A program made the position numbers and the translations under genes. Of a stretch of 64,000 bases of DNA, positions 24,101 to 35,560 are shown one piece after another; the first letter of the stretch is position 1; every line of letters starts with the position of its first letter. The notes under the pieces are model-generated. The model saw only the letters and a program-made list of their open reading frames with translations. It ran no database searches and was not told where the DNA came from. Location: NCBI RefSeq assembly GCF_963678635.1, contig NC_087064.1, positions 72,725,465 to 72,789,464 on the forward strand, written 5' to 3'. Source of the DNA: Symsagittifera roscoffensis. Its lineage: Eukaryota; Xenacoelomorpha; Acoela; Convolutidae.

Positions 24101-26964
24101 AATTAACCTGCTAAATGTTGGATAAAGTGTGCTCTCCATTTACGAAAGCTTAAATAAAACGTGAACGACTTCTAGTTTCAAAATTGGATTTTATTTTTTG
24201 AAGATATCCCAGTGGAATAAAAAATTGCCTAGTGATCCACTTTTTCCAAATTAGGTTAGTTTTATCCAAAGTGTGCAATCATAAATTGTTTTTGAAATTC
24301 AAATAGCTTAAAGGTTATATCTTTTTTTCTTTAAATTTCGAAACTTGAAGTTTTTTTCAAAAAACAAGTCAATTTTTTTTCTATTTGTTTGCGTTCATGA
24401 CAGTTTCCAACTGTCTGTTGGTTATTTTTTTTTGTTTCAATCACAAATTGTAACTGAAAATTGAAGAGCTGTTACCTGATATACTTTTTTTCTTCGAAGA
24501 TTAAAAAATTTACGGTCATTTGAATCATTTTTTCGGCTTCATTGTTCTTTTACATTTTTCTAACCGTCGGTTGGCTATGTTTTTGCTTCTACGCGGACTG
24601 AATACTTATATCGTTTCTGTGGGGATCTCAATTTTTGAGAATTCCAGCTTGTTGTTTTATTCAAGTGCTGTCTGAATTTGCTACGTTGAGTTAACTGCTT
24701 TGAAAGATTCTCATCCTGATTGCTAAATGTTTCTTGTTTTTTTTTGTTTGCATGAGGATAATTTTTTGAGTGTAGCACGTATTTAAATTCTTAATTGGTA
24801 TCTGAAAAGTCTTATGTTTTACTCACGCTCAAATTCGATCCTTCCTGGTTTGATTTCTGACATCTTTCTAAGGTCAATTCAAATACTAAAAGGAACCCAA
24901 ACTTTTAATTTTTAGATTTCCTAGTGGAATAAGAAATTAACCATTGACCCTCTTTCATCTATTTCGGTTGGTTTCATAAAAAACTGTCAAACCTTAAAGG
25001 TCTTTGAATTTCCAAGAGCTTCAATTTTTTGCTCTTTTCTGTTCGATTTTCGCAAGTTGAATAATTCTGAAAAAATATCAGTTTTTTTTCGGTATCCTTG
25101 AGTTTGTTTGCACGTTTCCAATATTTCCAAACTTTTTGTTTCAGAAGAGCTTGAAGATGAGTTATAGCTTTTGAATATGATATACTTTTGAATCTGATAG
25201 ATATCATAGCCCTGAGTGGAAATTTTGAAAGATTTTTTCTGCTACTATTATTATTTTTTGTAAAGCAATAGGGGTTTGAAAGGCTAATTTGGGACAGTTT
25301 TAGAGCGGTATGTGCTGTTGTATTAACGCGTGAGCGGCGAAATAATCTGTCTCAGAAGTCATTCCAAAGTGATCTAAGGCAGGGTTTTTTGTCTTACCAA
25401 TGCATTACTTGGAATAAAAAGTGGTGGACTTTCAATAAAACTAAGTATTTTGAATAGTGCCTTATGAAAAGTCAAAACAAACGGTTTGGCGTGAAAAAAA
25501 TGTGATTGGTTTTTCGTTTCAAGAGTGAATTTGATGTGAAACTATATCGTCTTAAGAAGTGCATATATACCTAAGTGCATCAATATTTTAAGACTGTTTC
25601 CTGAAAAAAAAAATTTAAAAAAATCAGCAAGACCTATATAAGAGTCATCACTACGTTCATTACTCTTAAAAAGAAAAAAATAACTTACAAGTAAGTATAC
25701 CACTATAAAACTGAAAACACAATTTTCGATAGTTCTCTTTTTTTCACTTTTGTATTTGAAAAAAAAAGAATATCGTGGAATCTTCAGAATCATCTATGAT
25801 TGTCACTGTTTACTAAAACTAACTCAACATGTAAAAACTGGATCACCGGGTAATTTTTTATTGAGCTGGAGGTTCCAGTTTTCCTAAATTGGATTTGTTT
25901 TTACCATAAAGTGGCAATCATAGATGGCTCTGGAAATTCCACGATATAGTTTTTTCAAATTAAAAAGTGAAAAAAGCGAACCATCGTAAATCGTGTTTTC
26001 AGCTTTATATATATGCTTACTTGAAAGATATTTTTTTCTTTTTAAAAGTAATGCACGTAGTGAAAATTCTTATATAGGTCTTGCTCATTTTTTGTTGTTT
26101 TTTAGGAAAAGTCTTAAAATAGTGATGCACTTAGGTATATATGCACTTTTTGAGTTCAATTGAAATTCATCTGCTGAAAAGGACGTAAATAGCACCCTCC
26201 AAATACGAATGTGGAAAAGGCGCGAAAAAATGTGAATGATTTCTAGTTTCGAAAGTGGAATTTAATAGAGATTTCCAGCGGAATAGCAACTTTACCTATT
26301 GATCCAGCTTTTTCTAGTTGGGTTCATGTTATCAAAAAAGCGCCAATCATAAAATGTTCTATAAATTCAAAGAGCTTAACGGGCATCTATTTTTTGCTTT
26401 GAAATTCAAAAGTTGAGATTTTCTTTAGCAAAAACAGTGTTTTTTATTATGTTAACTTGCGTTCATTACTTTTAATGTTTAATTAAGTGCACTTTTTTGG
26501 CTATCTGGTTAAATCACGTTGACTGAGGTAGTATCTCTACACTGAGGGACAAAATTAAGAGATTCAAATAACCGCGTCTCTAAACCCGTTTGTTTTCATA
26601 GCTTGTACAGCTTCAGTGTGTCGTGTTGTTAATGTACTCTTAAGGTTTCAATACAGATGTTTTTATCCGAATCTTCGACGAAATAAAATGAAAAATACCG
26701 GTTCAGAAGATTGTCACCTGGTGGAAGTTGTCAACTCAATGGCTCCCAGTTCTGGATTGACTGCTTTTGGAGCGGAAGTGTCTGGGGCGGAGATGACTGG
26801 GCCACCCAACTCAATGTATATTAGTGGATCATAAATATTCAACATAGATTATAATGTTTTAGCTGATGAGTTGCGTAAAGCGTGGAGATGTGCTGAGTTT
26901 GAAAGTGATTTCTCCACTTATCGAAAGCGTCAAGGCCAGAAATTTACCCAACAGAGACCAGTAG
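6192..26964 (+). CDS. GPD2: Mitochondrial FAD-dependent glycerol-3-phosphate dehydrogenase (5' exons missing)
   Basis: Oxidises glycerol-3-phosphate to dihydroxyacetone phosphate at the outer face of the inner mitochondrial membrane and passes electrons to ubiquinone. Twelve exons keep one frame across GT-AG junctions (one GC-AG): 6192-6316, 7136-7233, 13044-13207, 13506-13655, 14019-14163, 15805-15998, 16350-16484, 17229-17392, 17676-17987, 18435-18623, 19610-19708, 26863-26964. They encode about 625 residues collinear with animal GPD2: [90 protein letters not shown]. Two C-terminal EF-hands follow: the first ([12 protein letters not shown]) lacks acidic ligands at positions 3 and 5; the second ([12 protein letters not shown]) is canonical. 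About 90 N-terminal residues (targeting peptide, dinucleotide-binding glycines) lie in exons not seen. No stops or frameshifts. Confidence 0.96.
7526..8330 (+). mobile_element. tRNA-derived SINE-like repeat, copy 1
   Basis: At about 8107-8175 a tRNA-like head has an A box (TGGCTGAGTGGCTAG) and a degenerate B box (GGAGTCCGAGTCG). A second tRNA-like head at about 7700-7780 has a perfect B box (GGTTCGAACCC). Sequence before and after the first head (GCGAGCAG, CTAACCTAACCCGCAAATAAAA, CATAGCATCTGTTCTCGGCTTTA, then CTGCTTTTTGT) recurs at 23755-24110. Copy 1 carries about 400 bp extra containing the second head. Confidence 0.65.
8465..8775. repeat. Minisatellite in GPD2 intron
   Basis: An about 80-bp direct repeat (CTTAATTGGTTAGTCTCAAA to TTGGGTATACGGGG) is followed by about four units of roughly 33 bp built on ATCATGATTGGGTCTATGGG and TTGTTAGATAG, slightly diverged. 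Confidence 0.8.
11550..11640 (+). repeat. tRNA-like (SINE-type) sequence
   Basis: An A-box-like TAGCCTGGCGGTAACG and a B box GGGTTCGAATC are about 35 bp apart and followed by a T run. The anticodon stem does not pair convincingly, so this is read as a tRNA-derived SINE remnant rather than a working tRNA gene. A second degenerate B box (GGGAGTTCGAGTCC) occurs at about 12300. Confidence 0.45.
14164..15804 (+). other. GPD2 intron with degenerate internal repeats
   Basis: Apart from a G17-like run near 14877, the stretch 14940-15640 is built from a degenerate motif around TAGCTTGCTTCAAAAA alternating with T-rich sequence. No gene seen. Confidence 0.55.
17988..18434 (+). other. GC-AG intron in GPD2
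   Basis: The conserved exon ending NERKA stops at GCG followed by GCAAGT, and the next exon begins TEVKNAQ after TTACAG. Only a GC donor at 17988 keeps phase 0. The nearby GT (GCAA/GTTTT) would break the frame. GC-AG introns are a known minor class with otherwise strong donor consensus, as here. Confidence 0.75.
18890..19480 (+). repeat. Dispersed repeat, copy 1 (inverted relative at 39720-39945)
   Basis: TAAGCATGCTCACTCGCACG, then an AATTAGACGAAAAAT block, CGACTGAAAACGCTTTAATATG, CAACCCAGTCCGATGA and AGCTGATTTTGCGTGG recur in reverse order and orientation at about 39720-39945. Part of it is repeated within this copy at about 19270-19430. Confidence 0.6.
20244..20717. mobile_element. MITE with 29-bp perfect TIR core
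   Basis: 20263-20291 (GAAATTAGACGATAAGC...) is the exact reverse complement of 20671-20699. Similarity continues outward through TTATAACGGGG on the left and its complement on the right, giving imperfect repeats of about 45 bp. The 380-bp interior is AT-rich, has no coding content, and repeats TAGACG motifs. Confidence 0.8.
21040..21515 (+). repeat. Dispersed GGCGCC repeat family, copy 1, with internal hairpin
   Basis: 21083-21133 and 21168-21218 are near-perfect inverted arms (GGCGCCTTTAGAACAATTTT). Downstream, the block with GGAGCGCGCGCC, AAAACGC, TTGCTTGCGGCGC, GGAGAGCTCGGAAAATCAA and AAAAGGCCGGC is shared with the copies near 27.5, 34.9, 35.4, 36.9 (inverted), 38.7 and 62.5 kb (inverted). 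Confidence 0.7.
23755..24110 (+). mobile_element. tRNA-derived SINE-like repeat, copy 2
   Basis: Collinear with 7526-8330 but without the extra 400 bp. The tRNA-like head at about 23940-24000 has A box GGGCTGAGTGGTTAATG and B box AGATCGAATCCGAG. Flanking blocks GCGAGCAG, CTAATCTAACTCAAAAATAAAA and CATAGCATCTGTTCTCTGC match copy 1. Confidence 0.7.
25558..26146. mobile_element. About 590-bp foldback element in the last GPD2 intron
   Basis: Left arm 25558-25800 begins GTGCATATATACCTAAGTGC; right arm 25912-26146 ends with its reverse complement. The arms match along most of their length (CAAGACCTATATAAGA, ATTACTTTTAAAAAG, ATATCGTGGAATTTCC blocks in inverted order) with scattered differences. No coding capacity. 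Continuous on the right with the repeat shared with 4490-4700. Confidence 0.75.
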
Positions 26965-29900
26965 AAGACCCATATTTCACTCAGATTTCTCATAATGCGC
27001 CGATATAACAGCTACAAGAGGCACAACAACGAAACTTTACTAGTCTAACTAACCATTGAAGGTCCTTAGATTGGAGCGTAAATATGAAAAATTCTACTAA
27101 TGTACTGACAAGTATTTTTGCAAGATTCATTCAACAATTTGTGCTTTTCGCCTAAATTTGAATTCGTACTACCATAATTTAGTCACAGTGGAAACCAATC
27201 ATTAATTGTCAATTTTAATTTGTAGCATCAATTATTCAAAGCTCAACTTAAGTTTAACAATGTTTTTAATGGAGCGATGTTTAGTATTGCTTTGATCACT
27301 AATGTAAATTTGAAGCAATTTTAACCAAATTTTTTATATTTGCTAAAAGATGCTGGTCACATTTTGGAAACTAATATCTTAGAATATTTTGCATTCACTT
27401 TCACTGGCTGTTTTATAAATTACAAATTAAACCAAATTAGCGCTTCTGAAGCTAATAAATTATTTTCAACTTGAAATTTCGTGGATATAAGCGACAGAAA
27501 AACTGTCGTATGTGCTGAGAGGGGTGCTGCGCAAGCAGTAGCGTGTTTAGAGGTAGCGACGCCCTCCCTCCCCCTTCAGAGATTCGACTATCTGCCGACC
27601 CAAAGGGTTCCCTCGTTGTACTATTTTGAGATAAGCATTTTTGGCTGACTGACCTTAATTTTTTGTCAAAACTTTCCACAAAGGGCCTAAAAACTTCTTT
27701 TCAAGAGTCGATGGACGTAGTCCAGACTCTCATATAGGTCGTGACGTTTTCATCATTTTTTTTGTTTCCTTGCTCTCAATGACTCTTGTCCAATTGTCTG
27801 ATGGCTATGTTTTGGCCTGTTTTTTTACTTTACTTTCGGCTCGTGTATTCGGTCGGAATAGGTTCCTAAATTTGATTTGGAAGGTACCAAAAAAATCAAT
27901 TTGGTTGACCAATAAAAAAGGTCGAAAGCCCGCCGCCCTCGAGAAAATCCTAGATCGGCGCCTATTATTAACTCTTTTAGTTTTCCTTGAAATACGTAAA
28001 AATTACTTTATCTTGGGCACCAGATTGAGGACATAAGATCGCTAGATCTATCGTATGACATATGTTTCGGGCAAGGCACAAACCTCTTGTTATATTGACT
28101 TTTTAATTTCGGTTCTCAATTACAACTAATTCCAGTATAAAATGACAAAAGGGAACCAGAATTTGACTGCAATGATGTTTGTACGGAAGTACGTTAGCTG
28201 TATTAGCGGTCCCTCCTAACTTGAATTTGTTAGCAGTAAAAATAGGTAAAACAAACTTTGTGTTAATCGTCTATTGAAATAGTTTGCTGAATGAGAAAAA
28301 AATTTGGATTTTTTTTTTGCATTTGAAAACATGGGAGTTCTGTATATTCATTTTGATGGTGATTAGTTTGCAATTGAAATGACAATGATTTGAGAAATTT
28401 CAGCTCAGAACCCGCACACAATTTTTCTGGTGTTCCTCTCCCCACTTTATTTTACCCCTTATGTTTGCACATCCTGCTTTATAAACCTGTAACAAGACAA
28501 ATCCACAACAATTTAACCCCTTTAGATACCAATAATTTGCCTCAAATTATGTCTTTTTTCAATCAAACTAGTATTCTAATTAAATGCACCATCAAGGAAA
28601 CGCAAAAACTACGAACTGGAACTGCTCCTAATACCAATCTCATAAATGTCGATCAACAGTAAATACGGTTTCAGACCTTTTTATTGAAACGAGGGGTAAA
28701 AATCGTCACGGCGATTCTATGTGAAAACCTGATAACTGACTAATTTTGAAACAAAAGTTGGAAAATCTGAGTGACAGTAATACCCCAACCGTCGGAGTCG
28801 CAACTAAAATTCAACTCATTAAAGACAGTATTAGCCCTCAACTAGCTCTACCAAGCAAAGAAAATTTAATTCGAACTGCACAATGAGTACGCAAGCAACG
28901 AGAACATGTTTTACCCGTCTTCTCAGCAACCAAAAATTTCAAAATAATCGAACTGTTCAAAAATTTTCAGATTTGAAGTGGAGAAAATAATCACACGAGG
29001 ATTATTTTATTCGGTGACCCTGAAACGCTGCGTATGCTTTAAAAAGCAACTTTTTGGTTAGCTGACGGAGTTTTCAAAGTCACCATGAAAACGTTTTATC
29101 AACATTTATAATATCATTGTATAACTTTGTAATTGATCTATATAGTATACTTGATGATCTCTTAAGTAGAACTTTTTGTATCAATTCTGTAATCGGTTTT
29201 GTATATCATCGATTGGATGTTTTGTGACTAACTCTATGCGTACTGCAGTGTTTTGAAAAAAAAAACGCTGTTTTGTTTTCGTTCTCACAGTATCAAAATT
29301 GTTCATTTCAGAAATTTCTGCGTGCCATTTCGGATTTTTCGCTCTAATAATAATTTTTTTTGCTGTTAGGTATGAAGAAAAAATGTGATTGCTATTCTTG
29401 ACCTTCATCATGCAAAGTTTTATTTTCCTGACTTTATCGCACCTTAAATTTAGTGAAACAGTGTATCTGCAAAAACTCGTCGTTTTTGTTTTGAAAACAA
29501 TTCTATCAACTGAAATAGTTGTTGTTGGATGTGTACTCTGGGTTAATCTTGAAACGGCCTCATGATTTTTCCTATATAATCATTTGTACCAAGTTAAATT
29601 TTAAACTGCATATGTAATTTAACTTCTTTTCAACCTCAATTTTTTACTGATTCGAAAAATAATGTCTTGAGCGTACATTTTGAACAATTTATTATGTGTA
29701 AATCAACCGCTTTAAACCTTTACTTTTTGAGTTGAAAACAATAATAAGGCTTTAATAATCACAAAAAAAACTAAAAGTTACAAACAATAAACAAATTTTT
29801 TGCTTCCTGCAAAAAAAAACGATTAAATCATCTTTAAATGTAGCAGCAAGTTTCACTTCTTTCTAGTCTTAATTTTATGGGGATTATTCAAAAGTGTCAA

Positions 29901-32889
29901 GATACAAAATTGGCGAAAATTTTAAACCAAAATTTAACTCGCGTTGAGGAAGTAAGCAAAAGTGATTTTTTCCCTTTTCTAAAGTTTCGTTTGGCGAAAG
30001 GGGGAGGAAGTGGTGACGAGGCTTACGTGGTTAACGTCTACCTTATTTTGTTGTTTGGTTTATATAAGTCAAAAATTCTCATTCTTCACGACACAAAGGG
30101 CTTCAATTTAATAGATCACTCGCTCGCTTTCATCCGAGGTTTGTTTGTGAAATCTGGATTTCTGCGAATGGTCACAAGCCAATGTAAATCGCCTCAAAAT
30201 CTTCAGTCTAAACAACACTCGACATTTGAATTGCTTTCTTGAGACTAATTTTATGAAAGTAACTATTTAGGCTAATTTTCTTTAAAACCAACTTTTCGAA
30301 ACCACAATTAATCACAAGGCTAACTATTAAACAGTTAAAATTGTTTATCCAGACATATACAGATCGATTCGATCATACACGAGCTCCATATCAATTGTTG
30401 CGCAATTGATAAATTCTAGACGGCGGAGCTTTCGATTGTTTGCGTTTTCCCAGGAGCGATACTCATACGGCGTTGTTGACCTTGCTTGGCGCAATTTGAT
30501 CATTATCGCATTGGTCCGATTGTACAAGAGCAAGACGATTTTACCTCTAGCCTAAACCAATTCGTCGGCTAACATAAAACGTTCAAAAATAGAGCCAGTT
30601 TTTTAATTGCTGTTCTTGCCGACAAGAAAATAATATATTTGAAAACTATGGAAACACATTTTTCTTCGCATAGTTTACCAAAAAAGTAAGCATTCAGCCG
30701 TAATAGCCGCAAAGTCTAACGAAAGTGGAAAACTTTCAAAGTGAGGGAAGGGAAGTAAAAAACGATTAAAAAATAAACCAAATGCACAAAATTGTCTTTC
30801 TTGTTATTCTGCTAAAAAGTACAAAAGCAATACATGAAAAACTTCTCACAAGATTTGGTTCACATGAGGTCCGAAAAATCCAGATTTGCCTATTATTTTC
30901 TCTCCGAATAGTCGCAAACATTTTTTGATTCCTGTGAGCCAAAAACTAAGTAATTGCCGGAAGAATTTTGCTTGCGACAGAGGAAAAAGCCAATAAATCC
31001 TGATTTTTTACACTTTTATACGCCACATTCCTTTTCGAGATACTTGACTGCTATTATATAGTTCCGAAAACTGATAAAACTTTTGCTCATGGATGCCGGA
31101 AGAAAAATTTTGATCCCGATTAGCCAAAAAAAAAACGCTTTAAGCTACAGTGCTTATTTAATTTACCCGTTCAAAGTGAACAAAACTTGACAATTAAAAC
31201 GCGTGTTTCCCAAATTGTTTGACTTTTGACATTAATGATGAGAACTAAAGTGCATAGAACCTTACGATAATTTTTATGTTGCAATTTACCTGGGTAATTT
31301 TGGCTTTTTAGTCAATCAAAAACTACGCAAAATCAATTGAGTCAATTGAAGAGCAAATTATATCAAATATAGCTCCTTATACAGCCCAACAAAGTTTAGA
31401 AAATTATAACCACCAAAAATCTTTATAAAAGAATTTAGAGTTTTAGAAAAGTATAGTTTCCCAAAATCTATATAAACGAATGTTTTTGTTTGGTAGCAAG
31501 AAAACGTAATTTGTCCTACATAAAATCCTAATCTTTGACTGAAAACAATTTTTAAACATTTTGCGCAAATGTTTCGCTGTTATACTCATCGAAAAATTTG
31601 TTGGACTTTATAAGAGGCTCGCTTGATATTACTTGCTTATCAATTTACTAATTAGATTCAGCATATAATTTAATTGAATAACAAACCAAAATAACCCATT
31701 TTTGAGTTAAAATTTTGGCCGCAAAAGTTTCAAAATGAATTGCACTATAATAACTCTTTAAACGTTTATGCAGCTTTAAATGTCATCATTTTTGTCTAAA
31801 CTCAACCCAATTTGAGAAAAAAGCGTTCTTAAAATCAAATGTTTTTCAGTTTGTCCGGATAATTTAAATCAGCCCTGCAGTACAATTTTCAAAAAAATAA
31901 AAAGATAAACTTTTAATTGTATAGCAGAAAATAAACAAACTCTCACAATACGTGTTCAGTATGTTCTATTGCCACCCTTTTCAAAAACTAGTGCTATATT
32001 CTAACCACTAGTGTTATTTTTTCCTTATGACTAGTGTTATGAACCAGAACAATTTAGAAAGAAAAAGTTGCGTGTTATCATGAAAACATTTCAAAAGAGA
32101 ATGTAATAAGTTCTTCAATTTTTTCACATGTGTTTCATGCCAGATAACCAATAGCTTATAATGCACTCGAACTTGGTTCACATCTTGTCACTGCGTGTCT
32201 CGATTTCTCCACAAAGTTTCTCGATACAAACTTGTGAACCCCACTATTAATGCGCTCATTTTTGACAATTAGTGGTAATGCGCTAACTTGTAACAAAATT
32301 GACCAAAAAATTTAAAATCAATCATATTGCTTAAATTAAAATTTTGATACTATTGAGAAATCTTATTTTATGGGTTCGATGGTTTCATAAGGTTGCGGAT
32401 CTGATTCTACAGATGAATTTGTACAAAAATATGCACTAACACGAATTTTTTTTTATTCCTTAGAAGCTTGTTTTGTCGATTTGAAGCTGTTAAAGCCTGG
32501 TTGCTCCAATTTAGGACTCGAATTTCAAAATTAACAAACCTTGCAGTAGTGCTCTCTGCATTCTTGAAGTTTTGTTTAATAAATCAAGATGCGTGGCATT
32601 TAGCATCCAGCAAACAGTTCAAAGTTGGTATCGCAACATTAGTGCATAGATCTCGCGCGAGTGTGCATGAAACTAGGCGCTAGTTGCTCGATGCAACTAT
32701 AAAGTACGCTCTAGATAATACAGTCTTTTACCGAACAATAATTTCATGAAATCACACATTTCCATTGCTCTGAAATGTGATATTCATTTTTTCACATTGA
32801 CTTCCACTTGTTTAAGTGGTTGCTTTTGCTTTCCAAAATCTGATTAGATTTTATTAAATTTCCAAAAAGGACAAAATTTTTTTCGTGAA
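26965..32889. other. Intergenic stretch between GPD2 and the sulfotransferase gene
   Basis: Contains GPD2 3' UTR sequence of unknown extent and a GGCGCC-family repeat at about 27520-27965. Open frames at 28390-28662 and 29877-30242 (121 codons, with a hydrophobic segment around YVVNVYLILLFGLY) have no recognisable domain, and I do not call them genes. The rest is AT-rich with no supported feature. Confidence 0.6.
27520..27965 (+). repeat. Dispersed GGCGCC repeat family, copy 2
   Basis: Matches other copies at GAGATTCGACTATCTGCCGA, CCCAAAGGGTTCCC, TTTTGGCTGACTGACC and the end block CTCGAGAAAATCCTAGATC. Confidence 0.7.
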
Positions 32890-34557
32890 ATGAATTCGAG
32901 AAGAAAACTGGTTCTTTTGATTCTAACTTACTTGATCCTTCTGACATGTCACGTGAACTATTTCTACATGAAGACTCACTCGTTTGACTCCCTCATGAAG
33001 TATCTAAACTGGGGAGCAGGAAAAAACTCAAAGAATTCTGATGATGTGTATGCTGAAAATGGATGGATAAAGGACAGTGGGGTGAAAAAGTGGGGATTCT
33101 TCCCTGAAAACGAAACTTCAGTAGACGTTGAGGCTGTGCTGGGTAACAAATTTTAATTTAATCAGCGACAGTGGAGCGCAGAGCCAGCGAAGCGTGTTCT
33201 TGATTGGTTATTTAAAGAAATAGGATTTGTGATGACCGTTTGCTTCGTTTTTTATTCCGAGAAAATTATAGATCAAAAATTTTACACTAAAGTCTTCACC
33301 TGTAGTCAAGTTGGACAAAATCAAGTTCGTCACAAAAAAACATAAACATATTAAAGCTACCTTGAGAAAAACTTCCATTATCGTTGTGTAGAGAAGAGAA
33401 CTGTTTTTTAAACTTACAGGGAGGGAGGGAGGGGGCGTGTGAAAAAAGGTGGCGTATTTTTTATGAATTTTTTGGAGAAATTTTATTTTAAAAAATGACG
33501 CCCGTTTTTTTACTCCTCTGTTATAAAAAAAGTCTGAGTAAGTTTATGTATGATCCCAGGTAGCTGCTTGCAGGAAACTATAAATATTTTGCTTTCTGCA
33601 GAAAAATTTGCATCGGTGTTTCCCAATTTTGTTGATCAAAAAATACTCAGTGCTTAACTCCTAGCTGACAATAAGAGAATTGAAATTTCAGCCCAGCGAC
33701 TATTCACCCTGCAAGAACACTGCGACAAAAACTACTCACCAAATAAAAACGGGTTTGTGCCCAGAAACGAACTTTTAGAGCAGTACAAGAAGAAGCACGG
33801 AGATGCAATAAGTGTACTGTCGCCATACAATTTGTACGAATGTAGGATTGCAAAAACTGGCACAACTATGCGATCAGTTGTTTTGTGGAAGGCGTTTCAC
33901 GGGGGACAAAATATTCACACTCATCATTACCAGCACCCTTCCGAAGATCTAAAAGTGCCCAAACTAGACTGGTTTGACGCCGAAAAAATATCATTTATGA
34001 CTAGACACTATTTGGGTGTTATTTTTGTACGGGAGCCACTAATGAAAATTGTATCATCTTACTTTAGCAAATTTTGCAATCCAAAATGGAACAGAGTATA
34101 CGCTAAAAAGTTTGGATTTGACGCAAAATACAAACCAACGCTAGGAGAAGTTCTGAGAAAACTGGCCAGCGGTGAAAATCTACCTCTATATTCGACCCAC
34201 GACGACCATTTTATGAGTTATTTTGACAAATGTGACCCATGTTTATTGGAGTACGATTTCATTGGTCGCTTTGAAACTTTGCAGAGGGATCTGAAATACC
34301 TCATTTTTAATAAAACTTCTCTCCACGAAGGGTTGAGCAGGCCTGTTGAAGATGCGCCGTACTCGGGCAAATTCGAAGACTGCCGCTATTCAATTGACAA
34401 CCCCGAGGCCTATCGAGATGTGTCAATTGAAGATGTGAAAACTCTGATAAAAAACCATAGACAAGAGTATGCAGCTTTTGGGTATGACGCGGAAGCTACA
34501 ATTAAATACTTCAAAGACAAAATTCTTGATGTGCAAATAGAGTTGGGCGACGATTGA
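32890..34557 (+). CDS. Golgi carbohydrate sulfotransferase (HNK-1/chondroitin/dermatan type, Sulfotransfer_2 family)
   Basis: Transfers sulfate from PAPS to a sugar of a glycan in the Golgi lumen. Two exons, 32890-33142 and 33692-34557, join in phase 1 (GT at 33143, TTTCAG before 33692) to give 372 residues, a normal length for the family. A type II signal anchor occupies about residues 6-25 (LVLLILTYLILLTCHV). The 5'-phosphosulfate-binding loop is AKTGTTMRSVVLW (about 138-150) and the 3'-phosphate-binding motif is FVREPLMKIVSSYFSKF (about 196-212), both in the expected order and spacing. The C-terminal half has the family's DFIGRFETLQRDL. Start chosen as the only ATG before the anchor. Which glycan is sulfated cannot be told. 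It stands alone between GPD2 and repeats. Confidence 0.9.
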
Positions 34558-34939
34558 AGTTGAATCAGCCGAAAAAAATATTGCAAAATTTTTGTCAAAA
34601 CTGAAAATATCGAGTGAATTATAACGGTCGTCGGCAAAATCATTTGAACTTCATACAGTTTAAAAGCTGTGAGCTATCCATGTACCGTGTATTCTACTTT
34701 TGTGTATTTTTCTTCCATGTACCGTGTTTTTTGACTTTTGTTTATTTTTCTCATAACAGGAAACTATATGTTTATTTTCTGTGTTTAATTCTGTAGACTA
34801 TTCAATGATATGATTTAAAAGTTGTTATAAAATGAAGAAACTCTATCATACAATATTTGATCCCGTGCTCAAATGTTCAGTAGCACCAATTCAAATGTCA
34901 GAACCATCGCAGTTCCTAATGATGAGATCACGGGCGGAA

Positions 34940-35280
34940 TTGGGGGGGGGGGGGGGAGGGCGGGGGCGGAACCCTCTTTTTTCTCAGGGATTCGTCCACC
35001 TCCCGACCCAAAGGGTCCCCCTTTGTACTATTTTGAGAAATCCATATTTGGTGACAGACCTTGAAAATATTTCGAAGAGCGCCTTTGGCGCCAATATATA
35101 CTAATTTTGAGGGGGGAGCGCGCGCCGGAAAAAAAGCGGTTTTTTTGGTCAAAAATTTTCAAAAAAGTGTCTAAAATTGCCTTTTTAGGCCTGTTTTTTA
35201 TAATTTTGCCTGCGGCTTAGAACGTTTGGCCAGGGTGTTTTTAATGCTTTGGGAGAAAACCCTAGATCCACCCCTGGATG
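34940..35280 (+). repeat. Dispersed GGCGCC repeat family, copy 3
   Basis: Starts after a G12 run. Carries GGATTCGTCCACCTCCCGACC, AAAGGGTCCCCC, GGCGCCAATATATACTAATTT, GGGGAGCGCGCGCC and ends AAAACCCTAGATCCACCCCTG. The several overlapping open frames here reflect the repeat's composition. Confidence 0.75.
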
Positions 35281-35399
35281 AGTTTAATGAAAAAACTGAC
35301 TTTGTTTAGAAACGGACTGTTAATGAAAAAGACTATGCTTAGACAGGCCTGATAGTTTTTCAAAGATCCTCTCCGAATAACACAAACCATAGCAACACT

Positions 35400-35560
35400 G
35401 GATTTAGGGGGTACGCCCCCCCCCTCAGGGATTCGACCCCCTGCCGACCCAATGGGTCCCCCCTTTGTTCTATTTTGGGATATCCATTTTTGATTGACTG
35501 ACCTTGAAATGTTTCTAGAGGCGCCTTTGAGGCCAATATACGCTAATTTTGATAGGCGTC
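35400..35560 (+). repeat. Dispersed GGCGCC repeat family, copy 4 (partial)
   Basis: Carries CAGGGATTCGACCCCCTGCC, ATGGGTCCCCCC and GGCGCCTTTGAGGCCAATAT, then is interrupted by the TCGCGAAAGTCTG foldback. Confidence 0.7.

Noticed and set aside
29877-30242. 121-codon plus-strand frame
   Set aside because: No motif or homology recognised and no upstream or downstream exon; kept only as a note in the intergenic entry.
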